NCBI GenBank assembly: GCA_945788675.1
Contig: CALZMY010000204.1
Span: 1 to 63,111 of the forward strand
DNA: 63,111 nt
Reading direction: 5' to 3'
Source: an uncultured Gammaproteobacteria bacterium
GTDB taxonomy: Bacteria; Pseudomonadota; Gammaproteobacteria; SZUA-140
The number at the start of each line of letters is the position of its first letter. Within the stretch, counting starts at the first letter, position 1. The notes below the pieces were generated by a model that was given only the letters and a program-made list of their open reading frames with translations, was not told the origin of the DNA and did not search any database. Shown piece after piece: positions 17,088 through 25,844 of this stretch. The translations under genes were made by a program, and so were the position numbers.

Positions 17088-17117
17088 GCGGGATGAGTTC
17101 ATGGCTCTTCCCGCTTT
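17088..17117 (+). promoter_or_regulatory. carA leader hairpin, possible attenuator
   Basis: GCGGGATGAG (17088-17097) pairs with CTCTTCCCGC (17105-17114) with one mismatch around a seven-base loop, followed by TTTGTCT. It lies 22 bases before the carA start and resembles a weak terminator, which could attenuate carAB transcription. Confidence 0.45.
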
Positions 17118-17138
17118 GTCTATCTGCTGGAGAAGAAT

Positions 17139-18272
17139 GTGTCGCAACCTGCCTTGTTAGCCCTTGAAGATGGAAGTCTGTTCTGGGGGATCGCCATTGG
17201 TGCGGCAGGCGAGACGACGGGTGAGGTGGTATTTAATACCTCGATCACCGGTTATCAGGAGATCCTCACCGACCCATCCTATTCAAAACAGATTGTCACC
17301 CTGACCCAGCCACACATCGGTAATGTCGGCGCTAACGCTGATGATGAAGAGTCGGGTGGGATCGCCGCCAGCGGGCTTGTGATTCGAGACCTGCCGCTGA
17401 CCCATAGCAGCTGGCGTGCTGAAGAGTCACTGGCCAGCTACCTTGAGCGTCATAACGTCATCGGTATTGCCGATATCGATACTCGTCGCCTGACACGAAT
17501 TCTGCGTGACAAGGGGGCGCAAAATGGCTGTATTGCCACTGGCGAGAAGATCGATGAAGCGGCCGCAATAGACGCAGCCCGCGGCTTTCCTGGCCTAAAG
17601 GGAATGGATCTTGCCAAAGAGGTGACGACGGACAACGCTTACCCATGGGACCAGGGTGTTGGGCGTTGGTCAACCTCAACCATACAGCACGCAGCTGACG
17701 GTCACAGATTCAAGGTGGTCGCCTACGACTTTGGGGTAAAACGAAATATTCTGCGCATACTGGTTGAGCGTGGTTGCAATGTGACGGTAGTGCCGGCACA
17801 CACGCCCGCCAGTGAGGTACTCGCGATGCAACCCGATGGGATCTTTTTGTCGAACGGGCCGGGCGACCCCGCACCCTGTGACTACGCCATCAGCGCCATT
17901 CGTACCTTTATTGAAACAACCGATATCCCGATGTTTGGTATCTGCCTCGGTCATCAGCTGCTGGCACTCGCCTGCGGTGCTGAGACTGAGAAGATGAAGT
18001 TTGGTCACCACGGCGCCAACCATCCCGTGCAGGACCTCGATAGCGGTGCGGTGATGATCACCAGTCAGAACCACGGTTTTGCAGTGGCCGAGGCAACATT
18101 GCCAGCCACGCTGCGCGCGACACATCGTTCGCTGTTTGATCAATCGCTCCAGGGGATTCACCACACTGAAAAACCGGCCTTCGGTTTTCAGGGGCACCCT
18201 GAGGCAAGTCCGGGGCCGCACGACGCTGCCTTTCTGTTCGATCACTTTATTGACCTGATGCAGCAGCGCTAA
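17139..18272 (+). CDS. carA: carbamoyl-phosphate synthase small subunit
   Basis: Glutaminase subunit of carbamoyl-phosphate synthetase; it feeds ammonia to CarB for arginine and pyrimidine synthesis. The class I amidotransferase domain occupies the C-terminal half: nucleophile Cys269 in FGICLGHQ, and the His-Glu pair in FQGHPEASPGPHD. The N-terminal part opens LALEDGSLFWGIAIG. 377 aa is the normal size. The start is GTG 17139 with GGAGAAG upstream. carB follows after 59 bases. Confidence 0.97.
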   Translation: MSQPALLALEDGSLFWGIAIGAAGETTGEVVFNTSITGYQEILTDPSYSKQIVTLTQPHIGNVGANADDEESGGIAASGLVIRDLPLTHSSWRAEESLASYLERHNVIGIADIDTRRLTRILRDKGAQNGCIATGEKIDEAAAIDAARGFPGLKGMDLAKEVTTDNAYPWDQGVGRWSTSTIQHAADGHRFKVVAYDFGVKRNILRILVERGCNVTVVPAHTPASEVLAMQPDGIFLSNGPGDPAPCDYAISAIRTFIETTDIPMFGICLGHQLLALACGAETEKMKFGHHGANHPVQDLDSGAVMITSQNHGFAVAEATLPATLRATHRSLFDQSLQGIHHTEKPAFGFQGHPEASPGPHDAAFLFDHFIDLMQQR

Positions 18273-18331
18273 TCAATTAAGTGACGGGCGATTACGTGAA
18301 CCTTTATTGTGACCTTTTACTGAAATAAAAA

Positions 18332-21300
18332 ATGCCAAAACGTACTGATATAAAAAGTGTTCTAGTGATAGGCGCAGGTCCCATCATCATTGGGCAGGCA
18401 TGCGAGTTCGACTATTCCGGTGCGCAAGCCTGTAAGGCGCTACGCGAAGAGGGTTATCGCGTTGTGCTGGTGAACTCCAATCCAGCCACGATCATGACCG
18501 ACCCCGAGATGGCGGATGCGACCTACATTGAACCGGTGCGGTGGCAGACCGTTGCCAAGATCATCGAAAAAGAACGCCCGGATGCATTGTTGCCAACGAT
18601 GGGTGGGCAGACCGCGCTGAACTGTGCGCTCGACCTTGCGCGTGAAGGGATACTTGAGAAGTTCGGTGTGGCGATGATCGGTGCATCTATCAATGCCATC
18701 GATATGGCCGAAGACCGTGACCGCTTCCGCAAGGCGATGGATAGCATTGGCCTTGAGTCACCGCGTTCCAGTATTGCCCACAGTATGGAAGAGGCGTTTC
18801 AGGTGCAGAAGAAGGTCGGTTTTCCGACGGTAATTCGCCCGTCATTTACCCTCGGCGGTAGCGGCGGTGGTATTGCCTATAATCGTGAAGAGTTTGTCGA
18901 GATCTGTGAGCGTGGTCTTGATCTATCGCCGACTAATGAACTGCTGATCGAAGAGTCGCTGGTGGGGTGGAAAGAGTATGAGATGGAGGTGGTGCGTGAT
19001 CGTAACGACAATTGCATCATTATCTGTTCGATTGAAAACTTTGACCCGATGGGCGTGCATACCGGTGACTCAATCACCATCGCACCAGCACTGACACTGA
19101 CCGATAAAGAGTACCAGAAGCTGCGTGATGCCTCGCTGGCAGTACTGCGCAAGATCGGCGTTGAGACCGGTGGTTCCAATGTTCAGTTTGGCATTAATCC
19201 TGATGATGGTCGCCTGGTCATTATTGAGATGAACCCTCGTGTTTCGCGTTCATCTGCACTGGCGTCAAAGGCGACCGGCTTCCCGATTGCGCGTGTCGCG
19301 GCAAAACTGGCGATTGGCTACACCCTTGATGAATTAAGAAATGAAATTACTGGCGGGGCGACCCCGGCGTCGTTCGAACCCACCATTGATTATATTGTGA
19401 CAAAAGTACCGCGTTTTACCTTTGAGAAATTTCCAAAAGCAGATTCACGCCTGACGACGCAGATGAAATCGGTCGGTGAAGTGATGGCGATTGGGCGCAC
19501 CTTTCAGGAGTCGTTACAGAAGGCGTTACGCGGACTTGAGACCGGCATGGATGGACTCAATGAGATGCTGGATGTGAATGCTGAAGATGCGCTTGAAATC
19601 ATTCAGCAGGAACTGGGTTCGCCCGGTCCTGATCGCATCTGGTATATCGCAGATGCCTTTCGTCACGGCTTATCGGTCGATGAGGTCTTTCGCTTGTGCA
19701 TGGTTGACCCATGGTTCCTGGTTCAGATCGAGCATCTGGTCGCGCTTGAAAATGGCATCAAGGGACGTGCGCTGGAGAGTTTTTCACGTGATGAACTGTA
19801 TATTTTGAAGCGTAAAGGTTTCTCAGATCGCCGTCTGGCAACGCTGTTGCAATCTCATGAAGATCAATTGCGTGCTTTGCGTGACAAGCTCGATATCCAT
19901 CCAGTCTATAAAAGGGTCGATTCATGTGCCGCAGAGTTTGCATCAAGCACTGCATACCTCTATTCGACTTACGAAGAAGAGTGCGAGTCAGCACCGTCGA
20001 GACGTGACAAGATTATGGTATTGGGAGGCGGGCCCAATCGTATCGGCCAGGGGATCGAGTTTGATTACTGCTGTGTACAGGCTGCTTTTGCAATGCGTGC
20101 GGATGGTTATGAGACGATTATGGTCAACTGCAATCCGGAGACGGTATCAACCGATTATGACACGTCGGATCGGCTCTATTTTGAACCGTTAACCCTGGAA
20201 GATGTGCTGGAAATTATTGCGGTTGAAAAACCTAAAGGCGTGATCGTGCAGTACGGTGGACAGACGCCGTTGAAGCTGGCGCGTGCACTGGAGGCTGCGG
20301 GCACACCGATTATTGGCACTTCGCCAGATGCGATCGACCTTGCCGAAGACCGTGAACGTTTTCAGCAATTGATCCACAGTTTAGGTCTACAGCAACCCCC
20401 CAATGCCACTGCACGTAACGAAATACAGGCGGTTGAGCTGGCGAAGGATATCGGCTTCCCATTGGTGGTGCGTCCATCTTATGTATTGGGTGGGCGTGCA
20501 ATGGAGATCGTGCATAATGAAGATGACCTGAAGCGTTACATGACGGAGGCGGTGCAGGTCTCAAACGATTCACCAGTGTTACTGGATCATTTCCTTAGCG
20601 ATGCCATTGAGATCGATGTCGATGCCGTGAGCGATGGTAGTACGGTGGTGATTGGTGGCATTATGCAGCATATTGAACAGGCGGGTATTCACTCCGGTGA
20701 TTCTGCCTGTTCGTTACCCCCATATAGTCTGGATGTTTCGGTAGTCGACGAGGTGCGAGCACAGGTCAAACAGCTGGCGTTGGGCCTTAATGTAAAAGGG
20801 TTAATGAACGTTCAGTTAGCCATTAAAGATAAAGATATCTATGTGATTGAAGTCAATCCACGTGCGTCACGTACCGTGCCGTTTGTCTCCAAGGCGTGCG
20901 GCATTTCACTGGCGCAGATCGGTGCGCGCTGCATGGCGGGTACTTCCCTTGCCGCGCAGGGCGTGGCTAAAGAGATTGTGCCTGAATATTTCTCAGTTAA
21001 GGAAGCGGTATTCCCGTTCGCCAAGTTCCCTGGTGTTGATACGTTGCTGGGACCGGAGATGAAATCGACCGGTGAGGTGATGGGCGTTGGCCGTACCTTT
21101 GCAGAAGCGTTTGCCAAGGCACAGTTAGGTGCCGGGGTTGATCTGCCGCGAGGCGGCCGTGCCTTCATCAGTGTGCGCGATGCCGACAAGCCAAAAGCGG
21201 TTGACGTTGCACGTATGCTAAGTGAAATGAACTTTGAAATTGTGGCAACTAGAGGCACCAAAGAGGCCCTGGATGCGGCGGATATTCCCTCTGCGATGGT

Positions 21301-21553
21301 CAACAAAGTGGCCGAAGGTCGTCCGCATATTGTTGATATGATCAAAAATGATGAGGTCGATTTTATTATTAATACCACGTCAGGCCGACGTGCTGTATCG
21401 GACTCGAGTCATATACGTCGTGCCGCGCTGCAACATAAATTGACGTACACTACCACGATTGCCGGTGCCCATGTTACTGCCATGGCGCTTAAGCAGATCG
21501 ATCAGGATGATGTAAATAATCTACAAGACTTGCATAAGGAGTTAAATGCATGA
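18332..21553 (+). CDS. carB: carbamoyl-phosphate synthase large subunit
   Basis: Makes carbamoyl phosphate from bicarbonate, ammonia and two ATP. Its 1,073 residues show the duplicated ATP-grasp structure: GAGPIIIGQACEFDYSG opens the first half and GGGPNRIGQGIEFDYCC the second (near residue 565). The C-terminal MGS-like domain (about 940-1073), which binds allosteric effectors such as UMP and ornithine in other species, contains the MSEMNFEIVATRGTKEAL segment. Its stop overlaps the greA start in an ATGA, so greA translation is coupled. Confidence 0.98.
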   Translation: MPKRTDIKSVLVIGAGPIIIGQACEFDYSGAQACKALREEGYRVVLVNSNPATIMTDPEMADATYIEPVRWQTVAKIIEKERPDALLPTMGGQTALNCALDLAREGILEKFGVAMIGASINAIDMAEDRDRFRKAMDSIGLESPRSSIAHSMEEAFQVQKKVGFPTVIRPSFTLGGSGGGIAYNREEFVEICERGLDLSPTNELLIEESLVGWKEYEMEVVRDRNDNCIIICSIENFDPMGVHTGDSITIAPALTLTDKEYQKLRDASLAVLRKIGVETGGSNVQFGINPDDGRLVIIEMNPRVSRSSALASKATGFPIARVAAKLAIGYTLDELRNEITGGATPASFEPTIDYIVTKVPRFTFEKFPKADSRLTTQMKSVGEVMAIGRTFQESLQKALRGLETGMDGLNEMLDVNAEDALEIIQQELGSPGPDRIWYIADAFRHGLSVDEVFRLCMVDPWFLVQIEHLVALENGIKGRALESFSRDELYILKRKGFSDRRLATLLQSHEDQLRALRDKLDIHPVYKRVDSCAAEFASSTAYLYSTYEEECESAPSRRDKIMVLGGGPNRIGQGIEFDYCCVQAAFAMRADGYETIMVNCNPETVSTDYDTSDRLYFEPLTLEDVLEIIAVEKPKGVIVQYGGQTPLKLARALEAAGTPIIGTSPDAIDLAEDRERFQQLIHSLGLQQPPNATARNEIQAVELAKDIGFPLVVRPSYVLGGRAMEIVHNEDDLKRYMTEAVQVSNDSPVLLDHFLSDAIEIDVDAVSDGSTVVIGGIMQHIEQAGIHSGDSACSLPPYSLDVSVVDEVRAQVKQLALGLNVKGLMNVQLAIKDKDIYVIEVNPRASRTVPFVSKACGISLAQIGARCMAGTSLAAQGVAKEIVPEYFSVKEAVFPFAKFPGVDTLLGPEMKSTGEVMGVGRTFAEAFAKAQLGAGVDLPRGGRAFISVRDADKPKAVDVARMLSEMNFEIVATRGTKEALDAADIPSAMVNKVAEGRPHIVDMIKNDEVDFIINTTSGRRAVSDSSHIRRAALQHKLTYTTTIAGAHVTAMALKQIDQDDVNNLQDLHKELNA

Positions 21554-22026
21554 ATAAGGTCCCTTTGACCCTGGCAGGAGCCGAAAGCCTGCGTAAGGAA
21601 CTGGAAGCGTTGAAAACTGTTGCACGCCCACGTGTGATCGAGGCGATTGCAGAGGCGCGTGCCCACGGCGACTTAAAAGAGAATGCGGAATATCATGCCG
21701 CTAAGGAACAGCAGAGTTTCATCGAAGGGCGTATTAACGAGATCGATGGCAAGCTGGGGAACGCCGAGATCATCGACGTGACTAAACTGAACGCGGGTGG
21801 CAAGATTGTCTTTGGTGCGACGGTGACCCTTTGTAATGAAGAAACCGGTGAAGAGGTGACCTATCAAATTGTCGGCGTCGATGAGGCCGATATCAAGGTC
21901 AATAAAATCTCGGTGAGTTCACCGATTGCGCGTGCGTTGATTGGCAAGGAAGTAGAAGATATCGCCACAGTACAGGCACCAGGTGGGGTCATAGAATACG
22001 AGATCCTCTCCATCAAATACATCTGA
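21550..22026 (+). CDS. greA: transcription elongation factor GreA
   Basis: Rescues backtracked RNA polymerase by stimulating transcript cleavage. The N-terminal coiled coil carries the acidic tip (residues 34-45, EARAHGDLKENAEYHAAKE), and the C-terminal FKBP-like domain ends VQAPGGVIEYEILSIKYI. 158 aa is exact for the family. The start overlaps the carB stop by four bases, the usual carAB-greA arrangement of gammaproteobacteria. Confidence 0.97.
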   Translation: MNKVPLTLAGAESLRKELEALKTVARPRVIEAIAEARAHGDLKENAEYHAAKEQQSFIEGRINEIDGKLGNAEIIDVTKLNAGGKIVFGATVTLCNEETGEEVTYQIVGVDEADIKVNKISVSSPIARALIGKEVEDIATVQAPGGVIEYEILSIKYI

Positions 22027-22048
22027 AGAATCCACATAGGGACTAGTG

Positions 22049-22534
22049 ATGGCGATTATTAGTGCACAACGATTCGAAATAGTTGAGCGTCTGTTGATGG
22101 CGCTGTGGGTGGGCGGCCTCTGTGCGATTGGTTACATCGCCGCGCCTGTTCTCTTTGCTTCACTTGACGACCGGCAGGTCGCCGGGATGCTCGCAGGTAA
22201 GTTGTTCAACGTGATCAGCTGGGGTGGACTCGGTATCGGCATTATCTTGTGTATCGGCAGCATTGCGTGTGCAGGCACACAGTGGTTGCGTCAATGGCGC
22301 GCGTGGGCACTGTTGGGAATGGTGCTGATTGTGTGCGTGATGCTGTTCGTGTTGCAACCGATGATGGCGGAACTCAAGGCTCAGGGCCCTGTTGTCGAGG
22401 GGTCTGAGCTTGCGGCTGCGTTTGGCCGCCTGCACGGCATTTCTTCACTACTTTATCTGGTGATGTCACTATCAGGGCTGTTACTCGTTGCAGTGGGGTT
22501 GCGACGAAACACCGGAGGGAACGGGGCTGGATAA
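22049..22534 (+). CDS. DUF4149 membrane protein
   Basis: A 161-residue protein with four hydrophobic helices (about 13-35, 50-72, 79-101 and 127-150) and the DUF4149 opening RLLMALWVGGLCAIGYIAAPVLF. It follows greA by 22 bases, with AGGGA before the ATG at 22049 (GTG at 22046 is also possible), and is presumably the last gene of the carAB-greA operon. In related genomes a DUF4149 gene sits in the greA-rlmE-ftsH neighbourhood; here the expected rlmE and ftsH are absent and a degenerate region follows. Function is unknown. Confidence 0.82.
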   Translation: MAIISAQRFEIVERLLMALWVGGLCAIGYIAAPVLFASLDDRQVAGMLAGKLFNVISWGGLGIGIILCIGSIACAGTQWLRQWRAWALLGMVLIVCVMLFVLQPMMAELKAQGPVVEGSELAAAFGRLHGISSLLYLVMSLSGLLLVAVGLRRNTGGNGAG

Positions 22535-22689
22535 AGTGCGCTATCGTTTTTCAGTAGCACCATACTTTATCGTTGTGTTTCATTTCTCTAGCTGGTTCAA
22601 CGAGTGACCTTGCGAATGCACGCGGTGTCATAGCGTCTGCTGTTAAAAAGGTCTGAGAAAAACAGATTGAATGCGGCCCGCTATGTTTG

Positions 22690-23061
22690 TTATAAGGCAA
22701 TGTTTTCCCATTGTTCTTTAGTGACTTTATATAAGACATGTTCTCGAAGTGGATGGTTTTCTGGAATCATTGGATGTTCGAAATTAGCTTCAGTATTTCG
22801 CATGTTCAAACGCTCCATCACTGACCAGGACCTTTTATTTGATATGGAGGCAAAGGAATAGACTTCATTTAGATCTAGTCCTTCGAATGCAAACTTTAAA
22901 GATGCCCTGGCCGCTTCAGTAGCATAGCCATTCCCCCAGAATTCCTTTCCCAGACGCCAGCCAACTCCAATGCATGGTGAGACGGGTAGTTTATAATTTG
23001 GCTCATGAAGTCCCACAAACCCTAAAAACCGTTTTTCATTGATTAGCTCAACTCTGAATGG
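22690..23061 (-). pseudogene. N-terminally truncated GNAT acetyltransferase (RimJ/RimL-like)
   Basis: The open frame encodes the C-terminal two thirds of a RimJ/RimL-type N-acetyltransferase: FLGFVGLHEPNY, the acetyl-CoA loop region VGWRLGKEFWGNGYATEAA, LNEVYSFASISNKRSWSVMERL, then LREHVLYKVTKEQWE. Homology continues upstream of the first usable start (GTG 23016) to about 23061, where an in-frame TGA interrupts it; the first 60 or so residues expected for the family are missing. Beyond that point the DNA belongs to a different gene fragment on the other strand. It could still make a short protein from 23016, but the acetyl-CoA fold would be incomplete. Confidence 0.75.
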
Positions 23062-23188
23062 TCAGAAATCAATCGCAGAGTATTTTGAGTCAGAAGACAT
23101 TATCACTAAACTACGTGAGATCGGAGTGGATTATCTACAGGGTTTTGCTATATCAAAACCTGTCCCTCTGATTGCTGATATTAGCTAA
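23054..23188 (+). pseudogene. C-terminal remnant of an EAL-domain (c-di-GMP phosphodiesterase) gene
   Basis: The plus strand encodes LNGQKSIAEYFESED, then ITKLREIGVDYLQGFAISKP and a stop at 23186-23188. This matches the end of EAL domains, where GKKTIAE-V-E and L-E-GVDY-QGY-I-KP are the last conserved blocks. No start codon or upstream EAL sequence (no EALLR, no DDFGTG) is present, so this is a broken 3' end. It abuts the truncated acetyltransferase head-on at about 23,055-23,061. Confidence 0.75.
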
Positions 23189-23522
23189 ATATCTGAAATA
23201 TTAAAGTGACCGAAGGGGCTGGGATGAGCGTTCATCAGCTTTATGTCATTTATACAAATTTTGTTGCCACATTATCTGCTGCCAATGGGGTCGATAGCAA
23301 CCTTGTGATTACTAGCATTAAAATATGTTACCTATACTCGAGCACATGATTGTTATAGAGGTTTAGTCATGAATGGAGTATTACAAATATTATTTGTGTT
23401 GCCGCTATTTTTTTGTTTCTGTAGCATGGGCCGTACTAGTTGCTCGCGTTACAGATGTGTTATCGCAGTCGTCAGTGGTCATCATTTGCTGGCAAGATGT
23501 TGAACTTAACGCGTGTAGTATT
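23189..23522. other. AT-rich spacer upstream of zwf, no supported gene
   Basis: This stretch follows the EAL remnant and leads to the zwf control region. I saw only one short frame (44 codons from 23369, with a hydrophobic start and GAGG upstream), which lacks convincing protein character. The zwf promoter should lie here, but I could not place its boxes with confidence. Confidence 0.4.
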
Positions 23523-23539
23523 TGATGGGGACCCCATCA
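23523..23539. promoter_or_regulatory. 17-base palindrome upstream of zwf, possible operator
   Basis: TGATGGGG-A-CCCCATCA is a perfect dyad ending 27 bases before the zwf start. Its size and position suit a repressor site or a leader hairpin in the zwf mRNA. It does not match the HexR consensus known from other proteobacteria. Confidence 0.45.
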
Positions 23540-23566
23540 GGCTGACCGGATAGAAAGGAGTTGGGT

Positions 23567-25066
23567 ATGGGAGAGACTGTGAACAGGCGTTGTCTGGGTG
23601 AACCGACAGAGCCGGCGAATATTGTGATCTTCGGTGCGGGGGGGGATTTAACCAAGCGTAAATTGATTCCATCACTGATAAAGATGCTGCGTTGTGGTCT
23701 GTTACACCCGAAGAGTCGCATCATTGGTGTTTTGAAGGGGCGCACTGAAGAGGCGTGGCTGGACTCGCTTTACCAGGGCCTGCGTGCATATGCGCCCGAG
23801 ATTAGTATGAATGAAGCGCAGTGGCGGACGTTCAGTGCGATGTGCACAATCGTCTCCGGTGACCTGCAGGAAGAGACTACTTATACCGATCTGGAAGGGG
23901 CGCTGGAGACCATTGAAGGCCATTGTAATGCGATGTTCTATTGTGCGGTGCCGCCGGTATGGTATGCAAAAATAGCCACTGGTCTGAACAAGTCTGGTCT
24001 GTCTGCTGAAAAAGCTGGATTCCGTCGTGTGGTGATCGAAAAACCCTTTGGAATGGATCTGGATAGCTCAAAAAGACTTAACCGTGAATTGCAGACCTCG
24101 CTGAATGAATCGCAGATTTACCGCATCGACCACTATCTGGGTAAGGAAAGTGTGCAGAACCTGCTTGTCTATCGTTTTTCCAATAGCATTCTTGAGCCGT
24201 TATGGAATCGAAATTTTATCGATCATATTCAAATCTCGGCGGCCGAGTCGATTGGTATTGAGTATCGTGCCAATTATTATGAAAAATCGGGTGCCCTGCG
24301 TGACATGATACAAAGCCATTTGATGCAGGTGATGACGCTGGTGGCGATGGAGCCTCCGGTTGAGTTTACTGCGGATGCGGTGCGGGATGAAAAGATTAAG
24401 GTGCTGCGTGCAGTACGCCCTTTCGAAACCGAAAACATTAAAAAGCAGACCGTCGCAGCACAGTATGGTGCTGGTCATATCGGAGGTGAGCCAGTTAAAT
24501 CTTACGTCGCTGAAGAAGGGGTATCGCCGGAATCCGCTACCGAGACCTTTGTTGGCGCGCGTTTTTATATTGATAACTGGCGCTGGCAGGGGGTGCCCTT
24601 TGTGCTTTGGACCGGCAAACGGCTGCCAAAACGGGTTTCAGAAATCGTGATCCGCTTTCGCAAACCACCGTTTAATCTGTTTGATGTGCAGGGTAATCCA
24701 CCACTGGCCAACGCACTGGTGTTTCGTGTGCATCCGGATGAGGGCATTGCCTTACGTATGAATGCAAAACTCCCGGGCCTGACCACGGAGCTTAAACGTA
24801 GTGTGATGCGTGCGCCGTACGCTGAAGATGAGGGCGATATCTCAGATGCATACGAGGTCTTGCTGCATGATGTATTGACCGGTGATGCTACGCTATTTTC
24901 ACGGGCCGACGAGGTGGAAGAGTCCTGGAAAATCATTGACCCCATTTTAAAGGCCTGGAAAGATAAACTTTCCATTAGTCGTTATCAGGCGGGGAGCTGG
25001 GAGATTGAAGGGATGGATGAACTGCTTTCTGGCTGTGAACTCGGCTGGCACAAGCCGAGCTACTGA
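23567..25066 (+). CDS. zwf: glucose-6-phosphate 1-dehydrogenase
   Basis: Oxidises glucose 6-phosphate to 6-phosphogluconolactone with NADP+, the entry to the pentose phosphate and Entner-Doudoroff routes. The nucleotide-binding IFGAGGDLTKRKLIPSL is near residue 20, and the active-site signature RIDHYLGKE (catalytic His in the motif) is near residue 185; FDVQGNPP and PDEGI lie later. About 499 aa is normal. The ATG at 23567 has AAAGGAG at ideal spacing, better than the TTG at 23561. pgl follows after a single base. Confidence 0.96.
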   Translation: MGETVNRRCLGEPTEPANIVIFGAGGDLTKRKLIPSLIKMLRCGLLHPKSRIIGVLKGRTEEAWLDSLYQGLRAYAPEISMNEAQWRTFSAMCTIVSGDLQEETTYTDLEGALETIEGHCNAMFYCAVPPVWYAKIATGLNKSGLSAEKAGFRRVVIEKPFGMDLDSSKRLNRELQTSLNESQIYRIDHYLGKESVQNLLVYRFSNSILEPLWNRNFIDHIQISAAESIGIEYRANYYEKSGALRDMIQSHLMQVMTLVAMEPPVEFTADAVRDEKIKVLRAVRPFETENIKKQTVAAQYGAGHIGGEPVKSYVAEEGVSPESATETFVGARFYIDNWRWQGVPFVLWTGKRLPKRVSEIVIRFRKPPFNLFDVQGNPPLANALVFRVHPDEGIALRMNAKLPGLTTELKRSVMRAPYAEDEGDISDAYEVLLHDVLTGDATLFSRADEVEESWKIIDPILKAWKDKLSISRYQAGSWEIEGMDELLSGCELGWHKPSY

Positions 25067-25067
25067 T

Positions 25068-25742
25068 ATGCATCACTGGATGGTTTATTCCTCACTCGAC
25101 GTCGCTGCGAAAGCCGCCGCCGATTTTATCGCTAATCAGATTACCGCGAGTATTGAAGCGCGAGGTGTTTGTCATATGATTGTGCCGGGTGGCAATACTC
25201 CCGCCGGATGTTTTGCTGCGCTGGCAGAAAAATCCCTGCCGTGGGATAAGCTGCACTGCTATCCAGGTGATGAACGCTGTTATGCCGTCGGAAATGCTGA
25301 ACGTAATGATGTGATGATTGCACAGCACCTGTTGTCACGGCTTGAGTCGATCCATTTTCACCCGATGCCGACAGAGCTTGGGCCGGAGCAGGCCGCGATC
25401 GCCTATCGCAAAACTATTCAGGCGGTCGGTCTCTTCGATATCGCCTTTCTTGGTATGGGTGAGGATGGCCATACCGCTAGCTTGTTTCCAGGTAATGCGG
25501 CGTTGCAGGAATCAGCATCGGTAGTGGCGGTGCATGCGTCACCCAAGCCTCCCGCCGATCGCGTGAGTATGGGTCTGATGACCTTACGCCAGGCACGTCT
25601 ACGTGTGGTGCTGGCGGCCGGTGCTTCAAAGGCGCCGATCATGGCGCGTATACAAGCTGGCGAAGCATTGCCGGTGAATCAGGTGGGTGATATTCACTGG
25701 TTTGTCGATGAGGCCTCTGTATCAAATGAGGACGAGAAATGA
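25068..25742 (+). CDS. pgl: 6-phosphogluconolactonase (DevB type)
   Basis: Hydrolyses the lactone made by Zwf. Motifs of the SOL/DevB family are HMIVPGGNTPAGCFAAL, the WDKLHCYPGDERCY loop, and FLGMGEDGHTASLFPGN, which holds catalytic residues; MGLMTLRQAR follows. The frame remains open back into zwf, but the start is most likely ATG 25068 (224 aa), two bases after the zwf stop; ATG 25080 is possible. No gnd or edd-eda genes are in the window, so it does not show which route the 6-phosphogluconate takes. Confidence 0.93.
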   Translation: MHHWMVYSSLDVAAKAAADFIANQITASIEARGVCHMIVPGGNTPAGCFAALAEKSLPWDKLHCYPGDERCYAVGNAERNDVMIAQHLLSRLESIHFHPMPTELGPEQAAIAYRKTIQAVGLFDIAFLGMGEDGHTASLFPGNAALQESASVVAVHASPKPPADRVSMGLMTLRQARLRVVLAAGASKAPIMARIQAGEALPVNQVGDIHWFVDEASVSNEDEK

Positions 25743-25844
25743 CGGTTAGAACTGGGTGTTAATCTGTTTTACTTGTTTAAAAAATAAAGGAACAATAGAA
25801 TGGCTAATAAAGAAGTTTTTTTATTGTTGTTGAGAGGAGCATGG

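Noticed and set aside
22590..22710. possible integron attC site after the truncated acetyltransferase
   Set aside because: The stop region TTATAACAAACATAGCG and an inverted CGCTATG about 50 bases on look like part of an attC hairpin, and GTTGAAC follows. The core sites do not fit RYYYAAC/GTTRRRY together, and there is no integrase or second cassette.
22551..22739. 62-codon minus-strand frame following the acetyltransferase fragment
   Set aside because: No recognised family, no ribosome site, overlaps the end of the fragment; looks like chance.
23369..23503. 44-codon frame with hydrophobic start upstream of zwf
   Set aside because: It has GAGG upstream and a short hydrophobic stretch, but the rest is Cys/Arg/His-rich without protein character, and it sits in a degenerate region. 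Not supported as a gene.
23505..23525. HexR-like site before zwf
   Set aside because: TGTAGTATTTGA matches only the left half of the TGTARTWWWWWTACA-type box; the right half is absent.
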